64,000 nt of DNA from Bacteroidaceae bacterium (GTDB taxonomy: Bacteria; Bacteroidota; Bacteroidia; Bacteroidales; Bacteroidaceae): NCBI GenBank assembly GCA_017416805.1, contig JAFQBB010000020.1, forward strand, positions 1-64,000, given 5' to 3'. Both the position numbers and the translations under genes were made by a program. The notes below the pieces were generated by a model. That model saw nothing but the letters and a program-made list of their open reading frames with translations. It made no database searches and had not been told where the DNA came from. Position 1 is the first letter of the stretch. Every line of letters starts with the position of its first letter. This document shows positions 35,376-43,391 of the stretch, in pieces.

Positions 35376-36743
35376 ATGACAGAACAAATCAAACAAACTC
35401 TTCGTGATTCAAAAGTTGCCAGATGGACAGCTCTTGTGATTGTGTCGTTCACCATGATGTGGGGCTATTTCCTCACTGATGCAATGTCGCCTTTGATGAC
35501 TATGCTTGAAGTGGAAATGAATTGGTCCAGTTCAGATTTCGGTTTTTTTAATTGGGCTTATTGTTGGTTCAATGTTTTTCTTCTTATGCTTCTTTTCGGG
35601 GGGATTATCCTCGATAAATTGGGAGTACGGTTTACAGGATTGATGACTTGTGCGCTGATGGTTATTGGTGCCTTTGTCAAATATTATGCAGTAGAGTTTA
35701 TTTCACCGGCTTCTGATGCAGGGTATATTTTAGGCATTCGTACTCAGGTTTTTGTGGCTAGTCTCGGTTATGCGATTTTTGCTGTAGGTACAGAGAATTG
35801 CGGTATTACGGTAACCAAAGTCATTGCCAAATGGTTTAAAGGTAAGGAAATGGCTTTGGCTATGGGTGCCCAAGTCGCAGTAGCCCGTTTGGGGACAGCT
35901 TTGGCAATGATTGTCAGTCCGCTCATTGTGAAGAATTTTAGCATGTCAACTCCATTGTTGCTCGCGCTTGTATTATTGGGAATTGGTTTGCTTGCTTATA
36001 TGGCATTCTGTATTATGGATAGCAAACTTGACAAGCAGATTACAATAGAACAAGGCGAAGATGAAACATTTCATATTTCAGACCTTAAGGCAATTGTTAG
36101 TAATCGTGGATTTTGGCTCATAGCCTTGCTTTGTCTTATGTTTTACTCGGCTGTATTCCCTTTTATGAAGTATGCTGCTTCATTGGTGGAGAATAAGTAT
36201 GGTATGGCTAATGAATGGGCTGGATGGATACCAGCTCTTGTCCCAATGGGAAATCTTATTATGACACCTCTTTTTGGCGGTATTTATGATAAATATGGAA
36301 AGGGAGCCTCAATTATGATTCTTGGCTCTGCGTTACTTATTATGGTACATGTGATGTTTGCTTTGCCTGTTCTCAATTATTGGTGGTTTGCGGCTTTCGT
36401 TGCTGTCGTATTGGGGGTGGCTTTCTCACTTGTTCCTTCAGCAATGTGGCCCAGCGTTCCCAAAATTATTCCTGAAAAATTGTTAGGTTCGGCATACGCT
36501 CTTATTTTTTGGGTGCAAAATATTGGTTTAGGCTTTGTGCCTTTGCTTATCGGTTGGTTGCTCAATAAATATTGTATTGTAGGGGAGCGTGTAGTAGATG
36601 GGCAAACTTTTATCCAATACGATTATACCTTGCCGATGTGTGTGTTTGCACTCTTCGGTATAATTGCATTGATGCTTGCATTTGCTTTAAAAAAGGAAGA
36701 CAAACGCAAAGGATACGGATTGGAACAACCTAATATTAAGTAA
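35376..36743 (+). CDS. MFS transporter
   Basis: A 455-residue major facilitator with about 12 transmembrane helices. The first cytoplasmic loop has LDKLGVRFTGL, a version of the MFS motif-A consensus, and there is a central loop after helix 6 (DSKLDKQITIEQGEDETFHISDLK). The second half resembles the first, with FGGIYDKYGKGASI. The substrate cannot be identified. It starts 45 nt after a -7 box TATCTTTG (35324-35331). Confidence 0.88.
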   Translation: MTEQIKQTLRDSKVARWTALVIVSFTMMWGYFLTDAMSPLMTMLEVEMNWSSSDFGFFNWAYCWFNVFLLMLLFGGIILDKLGVRFTGLMTCALMVIGAFVKYYAVEFISPASDAGYILGIRTQVFVASLGYAIFAVGTENCGITVTKVIAKWFKGKEMALAMGAQVAVARLGTALAMIVSPLIVKNFSMSTPLLLALVLLGIGLLAYMAFCIMDSKLDKQITIEQGEDETFHISDLKAIVSNRGFWLIALLCLMFYSAVFPFMKYAASLVENKYGMANEWAGWIPALVPMGNLIMTPLFGGIYDKYGKGASIMILGSALLIMVHVMFALPVLNYWWFAAFVAVVLGVAFSLVPSAMWPSVPKIIPEKLLGSAYALIFWVQNIGLGFVPLLIGWLLNKYCIVGERVVDGQTFIQYDYTLPMCVFALFGIIALMLAFALKKEDKRKGYGLEQPNIK

Positions 36744-36759
36744 CTTTTTTGCGTAAATC

Positions 36760-36791
36760 TTTGGCTGTTAAAAATAAAAGGTGTACCTTTG
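36760..36791 (+). promoter_or_regulatory. promoter of the L31 gene
   Basis: TTTG (36760-36763), a 20-nt spacer and TACCTTTG (36784-36791), 82 nt before the rpmE2 ATG. Confidence 0.7.
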
Positions 36792-36872
36792 CGCCCTGAA
36801 TTGACAGACCATTACACATTATTGTTACCAGCAATAAGTTAAGTATATAATAATTAATAAAGAAATATAGCA

Positions 36873-37127
36873 ATGAAAAAAGGACTTCATCCTGAAAATT
36901 ATCGTCCCGTAGTATTCAAGGACATGTCTAATGGGGATATGTTTTTGACTCGTTCTACTTGCAAAACTACTGATACTGTAGAATTTGAGGGCGAAACCTA
37001 CCCTGTAGTAAAAGTTGAAATCTCAAGCAGCTCACACCCTTTCTTCACCGGTAAGTCTAAGTTGGTTGACACTGCCGGACGTGTAGATAAGTTCATGAGC
37101 CGCTACGGAAATGCTCGCAAGAAGTAA
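36873..37127 (+). CDS. rpmE2: 50S ribosomal protein L31, type B (zinc-free)
   Basis: An 84-residue protein: [30 protein letters not shown], then [20 protein letters not shown] near the C-terminus, the L31 signature. The zinc-binding cysteine pairs of type A L31 are absent, which makes it the type B form used in many Bacteroidetes. It is a structural protein of the large subunit, and its own promoter and terminator make it a monocistronic unit. Confidence 0.95.
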   Translation: MKKGLHPENYRPVVFKDMSNGDMFLTRSTCKTTDTVEFEGETYPVVKVEISSSSHPFFTGKSKLVDTAGRVDKFMSRYGNARKK

Positions 37128-37161
37128 AAGAAATTCTTGAGAATCCAAATTCATAGGAAAT

Positions 37162-37198
37162 AAAGGGTTGCATCGACAGAAAAGATGCAACCCTTTTT
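37162..37198 (+). terminator. terminator of rpmE2
   Basis: AAAGGGTTGCATC (37162-37174) pairs perfectly with GATGCAACCCTTT (37184-37196), followed by TT. Strong intrinsic terminator. Confidence 0.88.
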
Positions 37199-37235
37199 CG
37201 TTCTTCTGTAATTTAGTTGAAATTAGGAGGAAATA

Positions 37236-37257
37236 AGGGGGCGGTCCGAAACCCCCT
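37236..37257. repeat. short GC-rich hairpin
   Basis: AGGGGG and CCCCCT flank a 10-nt loop CGGTCCGAAA just before the 22-bp array. It could back up the rpmE2 terminator, but there is no U-tract. Confidence 0.4.
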
Positions 37258-37287
37258 GTCCAATACAAGAAAACAGGCCTAAAAAAT

Positions 37288-37365
37288 GAACATATGTTCA
37301 AATGCCTCTGAACATATGTTCAAGTGCCAACGAACATATGTTCGTGGCCACTTGAACTTATGTTC
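37288..37365 (+). repeat. four-copy 22-bp GAACATATGTTC array
   Basis: GAACATATGTTC at 37288, 37310 and 37332, and GAACTTATGTTC at 37354: spacing exactly 22 bp. Spacers are aatgcctct-like, AAGTGCCAAC and GTGGCCACTT. It lies between the 3' ends of rpmE2 (+) and the DUF4834 gene (-). A related pair occurs at 19086-19138. Downstream, 37366-37552 holds only a CCGGGTTTTCGGACTGA motif (37512-37528), also found at 11681-11697. Confidence 0.85.
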
Positions 37366-37552
37366 CTATTTTTCCCCTGATTTCAACTAAAAATGAAAGA
37401 AAGAGCAAATAAGAACCAAATATTATGACATGTTACAGATACATCCCAAGAAGAGATAGGAGAAAAAGGGTTGCAACTTGTTTTTCGGACTAAACCGTCA
37501 TTTGTTTACAACCGGGTTTTCGGACTGATCCGAAAAAAGAAAATAAAGAACT

Positions 37553-37816
37553 TTATTCTATCACCTCAAAGTCAACGTATTCTCCTTCGTTCTCTTCTAT
37601 TATTTTCTTATTTTTTGAAGAGGAGTTAGTAGAATGGGGCTGAGAGCGATGACTCTGTGTCTGCTGGCGATTGTTCCAAGAACTTGTTTGATTGTTGTTG
37701 GAACGGCCAAATCCGAAAAAGCGCAGAATGCTATGTAGTAGATTGATGCCGAAACTTATAATTATAAATAGAATAATAAGAGGCAGTATAATGAATAATA
37801 GTCCGAATATTCCCAC
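37553..37816 (-). CDS. DUF4834 small membrane protein
   Basis: An 87-residue protein. It has one hydrophobic helix (FGLLFIILPLIILFIIISFG), a short basic linker, a Gln/Ser/Asn-rich low-complexity stretch, and an acidic end with EGEYVDFEVIE, the DUF4834 signature. Function unknown. In Bacteroidetes it is usually near phospholipid-synthesis genes, as here. Confidence 0.85.
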   Translation of the reverse strand: MGIFGLLFIILPLIILFIIISFGINLLHSILRFFGFGRSNNNQTSSWNNRQQTQSHRSQPHSTNSSSKNKKIIEENEGEYVDFEVIE

Positions 37817-37890
37817 TGTAGCTTGAATTGTTGTTATTGTTTTATTATTCTAATAACAAACGGTGTGCCAACTGACATTTTGGCGCAAGA

Positions 37891-38613
37891 TTAGTTTGGA
37901 TTGTCCTTTCGGTTGTAGCCAGTAGCCAAGGATAAGATGGCATACCAGATGATAATAGCCGCCAAGCAACCTTCTTTTAACAATATGATAAGTGGCAGTG
38001 ATACTAATAAGAATATGTATTGCACCTTGTTGGATTGCCAGGAAAGATTTTTGAACTTGAGAGAAAACATGGGAATTTCAGCTACCAACAACCATGATGT
38101 GAGCAATACAAGCAATACAAGATATATTGCGTTGAATTTATCTGAAATCAGGAACTCGTATCCACCGACGGCCAATGAACTCCAAAAAAGGGCATTGGCC
38201 GGTGTTGGCATTCCTATAAAAGAAGAGGTCTGCCGGGTGTCAATGTTGAACTTTGCTAATCGTAAAGCTGAGAATATTGCAATCAAGAAAGCGCTATAAG
38301 GTAGCCATGTTTCAATCGCAGATAAAAAAGAGGGCACATGTACTTCTTTAAAAAGGGAAAAGACTATCATTGCTGGTGCTAGTCCAAAACTGACATCGTC
38401 AGCCAAAGAGTCCAATTCTTTGCCCATAGGTGAGTAGGCACCTAAAGCGCGGGCCAACATTCCATCGAAGAAGTCAAAAACTGCAGCTAATATGATAAAG
38501 AGAAAAGCTACAGGATAATTTGCTTGATAAGCCATGACAACAGCTACACAGCCGCAAAAAAGGTTGCAGCAGGTAACGGTGTTGGGTATGTGACGGGTTA
38601 TACAGTTTGCCAT
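37891..38613 (-). CDS. pssA: CDP-diacylglycerol-serine O-phosphatidyltransferase
   Basis: A 240-residue integral membrane enzyme making phosphatidylserine from CDP-diacylglycerol and serine. The CDP-alcohol phosphotransferase motif is visible as DGMLARALGAYSPMGKELDSLADD (D-G-x2-A-R-x8-G-x3-D-x3-D, metal- and nucleotide-binding). Six to eight helices are evident. It follows psd by 20 nt on the minus strand, so psd and pssA are one operon making phosphatidylethanolamine, with DUF4834 behind. Confidence 0.93.
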   Translation of the reverse strand: MANCITRHIPNTVTCCNLFCGCVAVVMAYQANYPVAFLFIILAAVFDFFDGMLARALGAYSPMGKELDSLADDVSFGLAPAMIVFSLFKEVHVPSFLSAIETWLPYSAFLIAIFSALRLAKFNIDTRQTSSFIGMPTPANALFWSSLAVGGYEFLISDKFNAIYLVLLVLLTSWLLVAEIPMFSLKFKNLSWQSNKVQYIFLLVSLPLIILLKEGCLAAIIIWYAILSLATGYNRKDNPN

Positions 38614-38633
38614 TTCTTCAAAATAGATATGAA

Positions 38634-39320
38634 TTATTTGAGTCGGGCAATAACGGTTTCATTACCCACGGTCTTTTCATTTAAGGATACAAGAACCTCT
38701 GTGCCAATAGGAAGATACACATCTACCCGTGATCCGAATTTGATGAATCCCATGTGTTCGTCGATATAACAATCTTCTCCAGACTCAGCATAAGTGACAA
38801 TACGGCGAGCCATCGCGCCGGCAATCTGGCGTGCCATCACTTCAACTCCTTCGGGAGTCTCGATGACCACCATTGAGCGTTCGTTCTCAGTACTTGATTT
38901 GGGTAGGTAGGCAGCTTGAAAACGTCCTTTTTGATGAGCTACTTTTTTGATGGTTCCATCTACAGGATACCAGTTGGCATGTACGTTTAATGGACTCATA
39001 AAAATACTTACCAATAATCTGCGATCATGAAAGTATTCATGTTCGTCAACTTCTTCGATGCATACAATCTTTCCATCTGCAGGAGCTACAACAGTCTGTT
39101 TTGTTTCGCCATTGAATAAACGGATGGGGCAACGGAAGAAGTTTAAAAGGAGCAACCATGTTATGACACTAGCGGGTGCTGTGATGAAAAAGGGGATTTT
39201 GCATTCAATGTAATAGAAGATTGCTGCATTGATGGCCGCCAGAAGGATGGCACTGATAATCAAAGTGTCAGTTCCTTCATGATGTATTCTTATTCTTTTC
39301 AGTTTTTTCAATTGCTTCAT
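38634..39320 (-). CDS. psd: phosphatidylserine decarboxylase (proenzyme)
   Basis: A 228-residue inner-membrane enzyme that turns phosphatidylserine into phosphatidylethanolamine. Two hydrophobic N-terminal stretches are followed by [33 protein letters not shown] and the self-cleavage site [12 protein letters not shown], whose Gly-Ser pair (LGST equivalent) yields the pyruvoyl cofactor. The length matches the short (Psd type II-like) proteins. First gene of the psd-pssA operon. Confidence 0.93.
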   Translation of the reverse strand: MKQLKKLKRIRIHHEGTDTLIISAILLAAINAAIFYYIECKIPFFITAPASVITWLLLLNFFRCPIRLFNGETKQTVVAPADGKIVCIEEVDEHEYFHDRRLLVSIFMSPLNVHANWYPVDGTIKKVAHQKGRFQAAYLPKSSTENERSMVVIETPEGVEVMARQIAGAMARRIVTYAESGEDCYIDEHMGFIKFGSRVDVYLPIGTEVLVSLNEKTVGNETVIARLK

Positions 39321-39405
39321 GGTTCAATCTTTTTTTCTTGATTCCAACTTCAATTATCTAAGGATGCCAGAATAATGTGAATTGAATAAAATCTATTTTA
39401 TCGTG

Positions 39406-39437
39406 CAAATATAGTCTTTTGTCTTAAATCCTGCAAA
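39406..39437 (-). promoter_or_regulatory. promoter of the psd-pssA operon
   Basis: On the minus strand: TTTG (39434-39437), a 20-nt spacer, TATATTTG (39406-39413), 86 nt before the psd ATG. Confidence 0.7.
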
Positions 39438-39575
39438 TAAAAAGATGTCTATTTGCAAAAAGCTCTCTAAAATGTGAAAAATAAATGAATAGATGGAAAC
39501 TTTCTTGGTTTTAGTTTTTCCGATTCTGCAGAAAAGACTACCTTTATCCACTTTTTGGATATAAATAACGGAGTA

Positions 39576-42500
39576 ATGCAGGATTTTATTCATCTTCACG
39601 TACATACACACTATTCAATATTGGATGGGCAAGCCAGTATCCAACGGCTTGTAGATAAGGCTATGGCTAATGGCATGCGCGGAATGGCCGTTACCGATCA
39701 TGGCAATATGTTTGGCATTAAAGAGTTTTTTAACTATGTCAACAAGAAAAATGGAGGGACTAATGGCGATATCAAGAGTATAAAGAAACGGATAGTCGCG
39801 TTAGAAAATGGAGCAGAGGCCCAAGAAGAATGGAATGGTGATGTACAAGCCGAATTGGACGATTGCCGGAAGAAACTTCAAGAACTCCAACAAAAACTTT
39901 TCAAACCGATTATCGGTTGTGAGATGTATGTGGCACGTCGGCGTCTTTTCAATAAAGATGGCAAGGAGGATCAGGGAGGATATCACCTGATAGTTTTGGC
40001 GAAGAATGAGAAAGGATACCATAACTTGATCAAACTGGTGTCGAAAGCATGGACTGAAGGGTATTACAACCGACCACGTACAGATCGGGTGGAACTGGAG
40101 AAATATCATGAAGGGCTTATTGTATGTTCGGCTTGTATTGGTGGTGAAGTCCCCAGAAAGATATTGGCAGGAAGATTGAATGAAGCAGAAGAGGCTATAC
40201 AATGGTATAAGAATCTGTTTGGAGATGACTACTATCTGGAGTTGCAATTGCATAAGGCTACGGTTCCGCGTGCCAATCATGAAACATACGGTTTGCAACT
40301 ACAGGTTAATGAAAAACTGATAGAATATAGTAGAAAATTCGGGATTCGGCTTATCTGTTCGAATGATGTGCATTTTGTGGATGAGGAGAATGCGGAAGCT
40401 CACGATCGTCTTATTTGTTTGAGTACGGGTAAGGATTTGGATGACCCGAAGCGTATGTTGTACAGCAAGCAAGAATGGTTCAAGACTAAAGAAGAGATGA
40501 ACGCCTTGTTTGCGGATGTTCCTGAGGCATTAAGTAATACTTGCGCCATTTGTGACCAAGTTGAGTTCTACAGTATAGACCATGCTCCCATCATGCCCAA
40601 CTTTGCTATACCTGAGGAGTTTGGAACAGAGGAGGAATACCGGCGAACTTTGACTGAAGAAGATCTGTTTAATGAATTTACCCGTGACGAGAATGGTAAT
40701 GTGGTGCTGAGTGAAGAGGATGCCAAGGATAAAATAAAGAAGTTAGGCGGATATGACAAACTCTATCGTATCAAATTAGAAGCTGATTATTTGCGGGAAT
40801 TGACCATGATAGGCGCAAAGAAATTATATGGCGATCCTCTGTCGGAGGAAGTGGCTGAACGCCTAAACTTTGAGCTGCATATCATGAAAACCATGGGATT
40901 TCCTGGTTACTTCCTTATCGTGCAGGATTTTATTGGAGCAGCCCGGAGTGAATTGGGCGTGTCTGTAGGACCGGGGCGTGGGTCGGCCGCAGGTTCGGCT
41001 GTCGCATACTGTTTGGGTATAACTAAAATAGACCCAATTGCATATGACTTGCTGTTTGAACGATTCTTGAATCCGGATCGTATATCATTGCCTGATATAG
41101 ACGTAGATTTTGATGATGACGGACGTGGTGAGGTGCTTCGTTGGGTAACAGAAAAATATGGGGCAGAGAAGGTGGCTCATATTATTACTTATGGTACCAT
41201 GGCCACAAAAATGGCAATTAAGGATGTAGCCCGTGTGCAGAAAGTTCCTTTGGATGAATCGAATCGTCTTTGTAAACTGATACCGGATAAAATCCCTGAT
41301 AAAAAACTGAATATTCCCAATGCGATAGCTTATGTTCCAGAACTGCAAGAAGCGGAAACCTCGCCAGATCCTAAAGTTCGGGATACGATTAAATTTGCCA
41401 AAATGTTGGAAGGTAACGTGCGGGGTACAGGTGTGCATGCTTGTGGAACTATAATCTGTCGTGATGATATTACGGACTGGGTTCCTGTAAGCACAGCCGA
41501 GGATAAAGAAACTAAAGAAAAGATGCTTGTTACCCAATACGAGGGTAGTGTAATTGAAGATACCGGGCTTATTAAAATGGACTTTTTAGGGTTGAAGACC
41601 CTTTCCATTATTAAAGAAGCCGTAGAGAATGTTCGTCAAAGTCTTGGAGTAGAGATAGATATTGATTCCATTGACATTAATGACCCTGCTACTTACAAAT
41701 TGTATTGTGAGGGAAAAACCGTCGGAACATTTCAATTTGAATCGGCAGGAATGCAGAAATATTTGCGTGAGTTGCAGCCTTCAACTTTTGAAGATCTTAT
41801 AGCTATGAATGCTCTTTACCGGCCCGGTCCTATGGATTACATTCCGGATTTTATTGACCGTAAGCAGGGAAGAAAGCCCATTGAGTACGATATTCCTATT
41901 ATGGAAAAATACTTGAAGGATACTTACGGGATTACGGTATATCAAGAGCAGGTGATGCTTCTTTCGCGCCTTTTGGCAGATTTTACCCGTGGCGAGAGTG
42001 ATGCGTTGCGTAAAGCTATGGGTAAGAAGTTGCGCGATAAGTTGGATCAGATGAAGCCCAAGTTTATTAAGGGAGGACAAAAGAATGGACATGATCCGAA
42101 GGTGTTGGAAAAGATATGGGCAGATTGGGAGAAGTTTGCATCGTATGCATTCAATAAAAGTCATGCCACATGCTATTCGTGGGTCGCATATCAGACTGCA
42201 TATTTGAAAGCTAACTATCCCAGTCAGTACATGGCCGCAACTATGAGCCGGAATATCAGTAATATCACGGAAATCACCAAACTGATGGATGAATGCAAGT
42301 CTATGGGTATTCAGACACTTGGGCCTGATGTGAATGAAAGTAGCCTGAAATTCTCAGTCAATGCCGCAGGTGATATCCGCTTCGGGATGGGTGCAATAAA
42401 GGGTGTGGGTGAGAATGCTGTGCAGTCCATTATTGAAGAGCGAAAGAAAAATGGCCCTTATAAAGATATATTTGATTTTGTACAGCGTGTAAATTTGTCG

Positions 42501-43388
42501 GCTTGTAATCGTAAAAATATTGAGAATCTTGCATTAGCTGGAGCTTTTGACAGTTTTAAGGAGATATCTCGTGAGCAGTTTTTTGCAGTTAATGTTAAAG
42601 GAGAACCATTCTGTGATCAGCTTATCAGATATGGAAACCTTTATCAAACGGCTAAGGTTGAAGCGGCTAACAGTTTGTTCGGTGGTTTTGATTCGGTGGA
42701 GATTGCAACTCCGGAAATACCTGAAGCTGAATCATGGAGCGATTTGGAGAAATTGGATAAGGAGCGTGAGTTGGTTGGAATTTATTTGTCGGCTCATCCT
42801 TTAGATGAATATTCGGTTATATTAAACCATGTTTGTACTACGCGGATGGATGAATTGAACAAGGATTTGACACCTATAGCGAATCAAGATATAACTTTGG
42901 GTGGTATTGTAACTAGTTTGCGTGAAGGATATACGAAAAAAGGAAATCCCTTTGGTATTGCAAAACTGGAGGATTATTCTGGAGCAGCGGAATTGCCTTT
43001 GTTTGGACAGGATTGGATAGACTTCGGACGTTATATGCGACAAGGGTGTTTCCTCTTTATTCATGCCAAAGTGCAATCAAAGCAATGGAAGCAAGAGGAA
43101 TTGGAGGCCAAAATAAATAAAATAGAATTGTTGCCGGATGTTAAGGATAAGTTGATAGAACGTCTGACAATCAGCATAAATCTTGATGCTATTGATTCTA
43201 CAATATTGGCCGAGTTGTCTTCCTTTATTAAAGAGAATCCCGGTGAGGCTGAACTCCGCTTTCAGGTGAAGGATGCAGAAGCTATGATGCAGGCTTCTTT
43301 AGTGTCGAAATCTTTCAAGGTGTCCGTAAACAAGCGGTTTGTCAAATATCTTGAAGGTCATCCGGATTTGGAATTCAGTATTAATTAG
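39576..43388 (+). CDS. dnaE: DNA polymerase III alpha subunit
   Basis: The replicative polymerase catalytic subunit, about 1270 residues. The PHP domain starts at once (FIHLHVHTHYSILDG). Polymerase core: GPGRGSAAGSAVAYCLGIT, PDIDVDFDDDGR with catalytic Asp residues, and DFLGLKTLSI; then the HhH/fingers region and a C-terminal OB domain (DITLGGIVTSLREGYTKKG). The PHP domain carries a charged coiled-coil-like insert at residues about 60-108 (KSIKKRIVALENGAEAQEEW...LQELQQKLFKP), common in Bacteroidetes DnaE. The ATG at 39576 starts the PHP motif; a TTG seven codons earlier is less likely. It is coupled to the DUF5686 gene (3-nt gap). Confidence 0.95.
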   Translation: MQDFIHLHVHTHYSILDGQASIQRLVDKAMANGMRGMAVTDHGNMFGIKEFFNYVNKKNGGTNGDIKSIKKRIVALENGAEAQEEWNGDVQAELDDCRKKLQELQQKLFKPIIGCEMYVARRRLFNKDGKEDQGGYHLIVLAKNEKGYHNLIKLVSKAWTEGYYNRPRTDRVELEKYHEGLIVCSACIGGEVPRKILAGRLNEAEEAIQWYKNLFGDDYYLELQLHKATVPRANHETYGLQLQVNEKLIEYSRKFGIRLICSNDVHFVDEENAEAHDRLICLSTGKDLDDPKRMLYSKQEWFKTKEEMNALFADVPEALSNTCAICDQVEFYSIDHAPIMPNFAIPEEFGTEEEYRRTLTEEDLFNEFTRDENGNVVLSEEDAKDKIKKLGGYDKLYRIKLEADYLRELTMIGAKKLYGDPLSEEVAERLNFELHIMKTMGFPGYFLIVQDFIGAARSELGVSVGPGRGSAAGSAVAYCLGITKIDPIAYDLLFERFLNPDRISLPDIDVDFDDDGRGEVLRWVTEKYGAEKVAHIITYGTMATKMAIKDVARVQKVPLDESNRLCKLIPDKIPDKKLNIPNAIAYVPELQEAETSPDPKVRDTIKFAKMLEGNVRGTGVHACGTIICRDDITDWVPVSTAEDKETKEKMLVTQYEGSVIEDTGLIKMDFLGLKTLSIIKEAVENVRQSLGVEIDIDSIDINDPATYKLYCEGKTVGTFQFESAGMQKYLRELQPSTFEDLIAMNALYRPGPMDYIPDFIDRKQGRKPIEYDIPIMEKYLKDTYGITVYQEQVMLLSRLLADFTRGESDALRKAMGKKLRDKLDQMKPKFIKGGQKNGHDPKVLEKIWADWEKFASYAFNKSHATCYSWVAYQTAYLKANYPSQYMAATMSRNISNITEITKLMDECKSMGIQTLGPDVNESSLKFSVNAAGDIRFGMGAIKGVGENAVQSIIEERKKNGPYKDIFDFVQRVNLSACNRKNIENLALAGAFDSFKEISREQFFAVNVKGEPFCDQLIRYGNLYQTAKVEAANSLFGGFDSVEIATPEIPEAESWSDLEKLDKERELVGIYLSAHPLDEYSVILNHVCTTRMDELNKDLTPIANQDITLGGIVTSLREGYTKKGNPFGIAKLEDYSGAAELPLFGQDWIDFGRYMRQGCFLFIHAKVQSKQWKQEELEAKINKIELLPDVKDKLIERLTISINLDAIDSTILAELSSFIKENPGEAELRFQVKDAEAMMQASLVSKSFKVSVNKRFVKYLEGHPDLEFSIN

Positions 43389-43391
43389 CGC

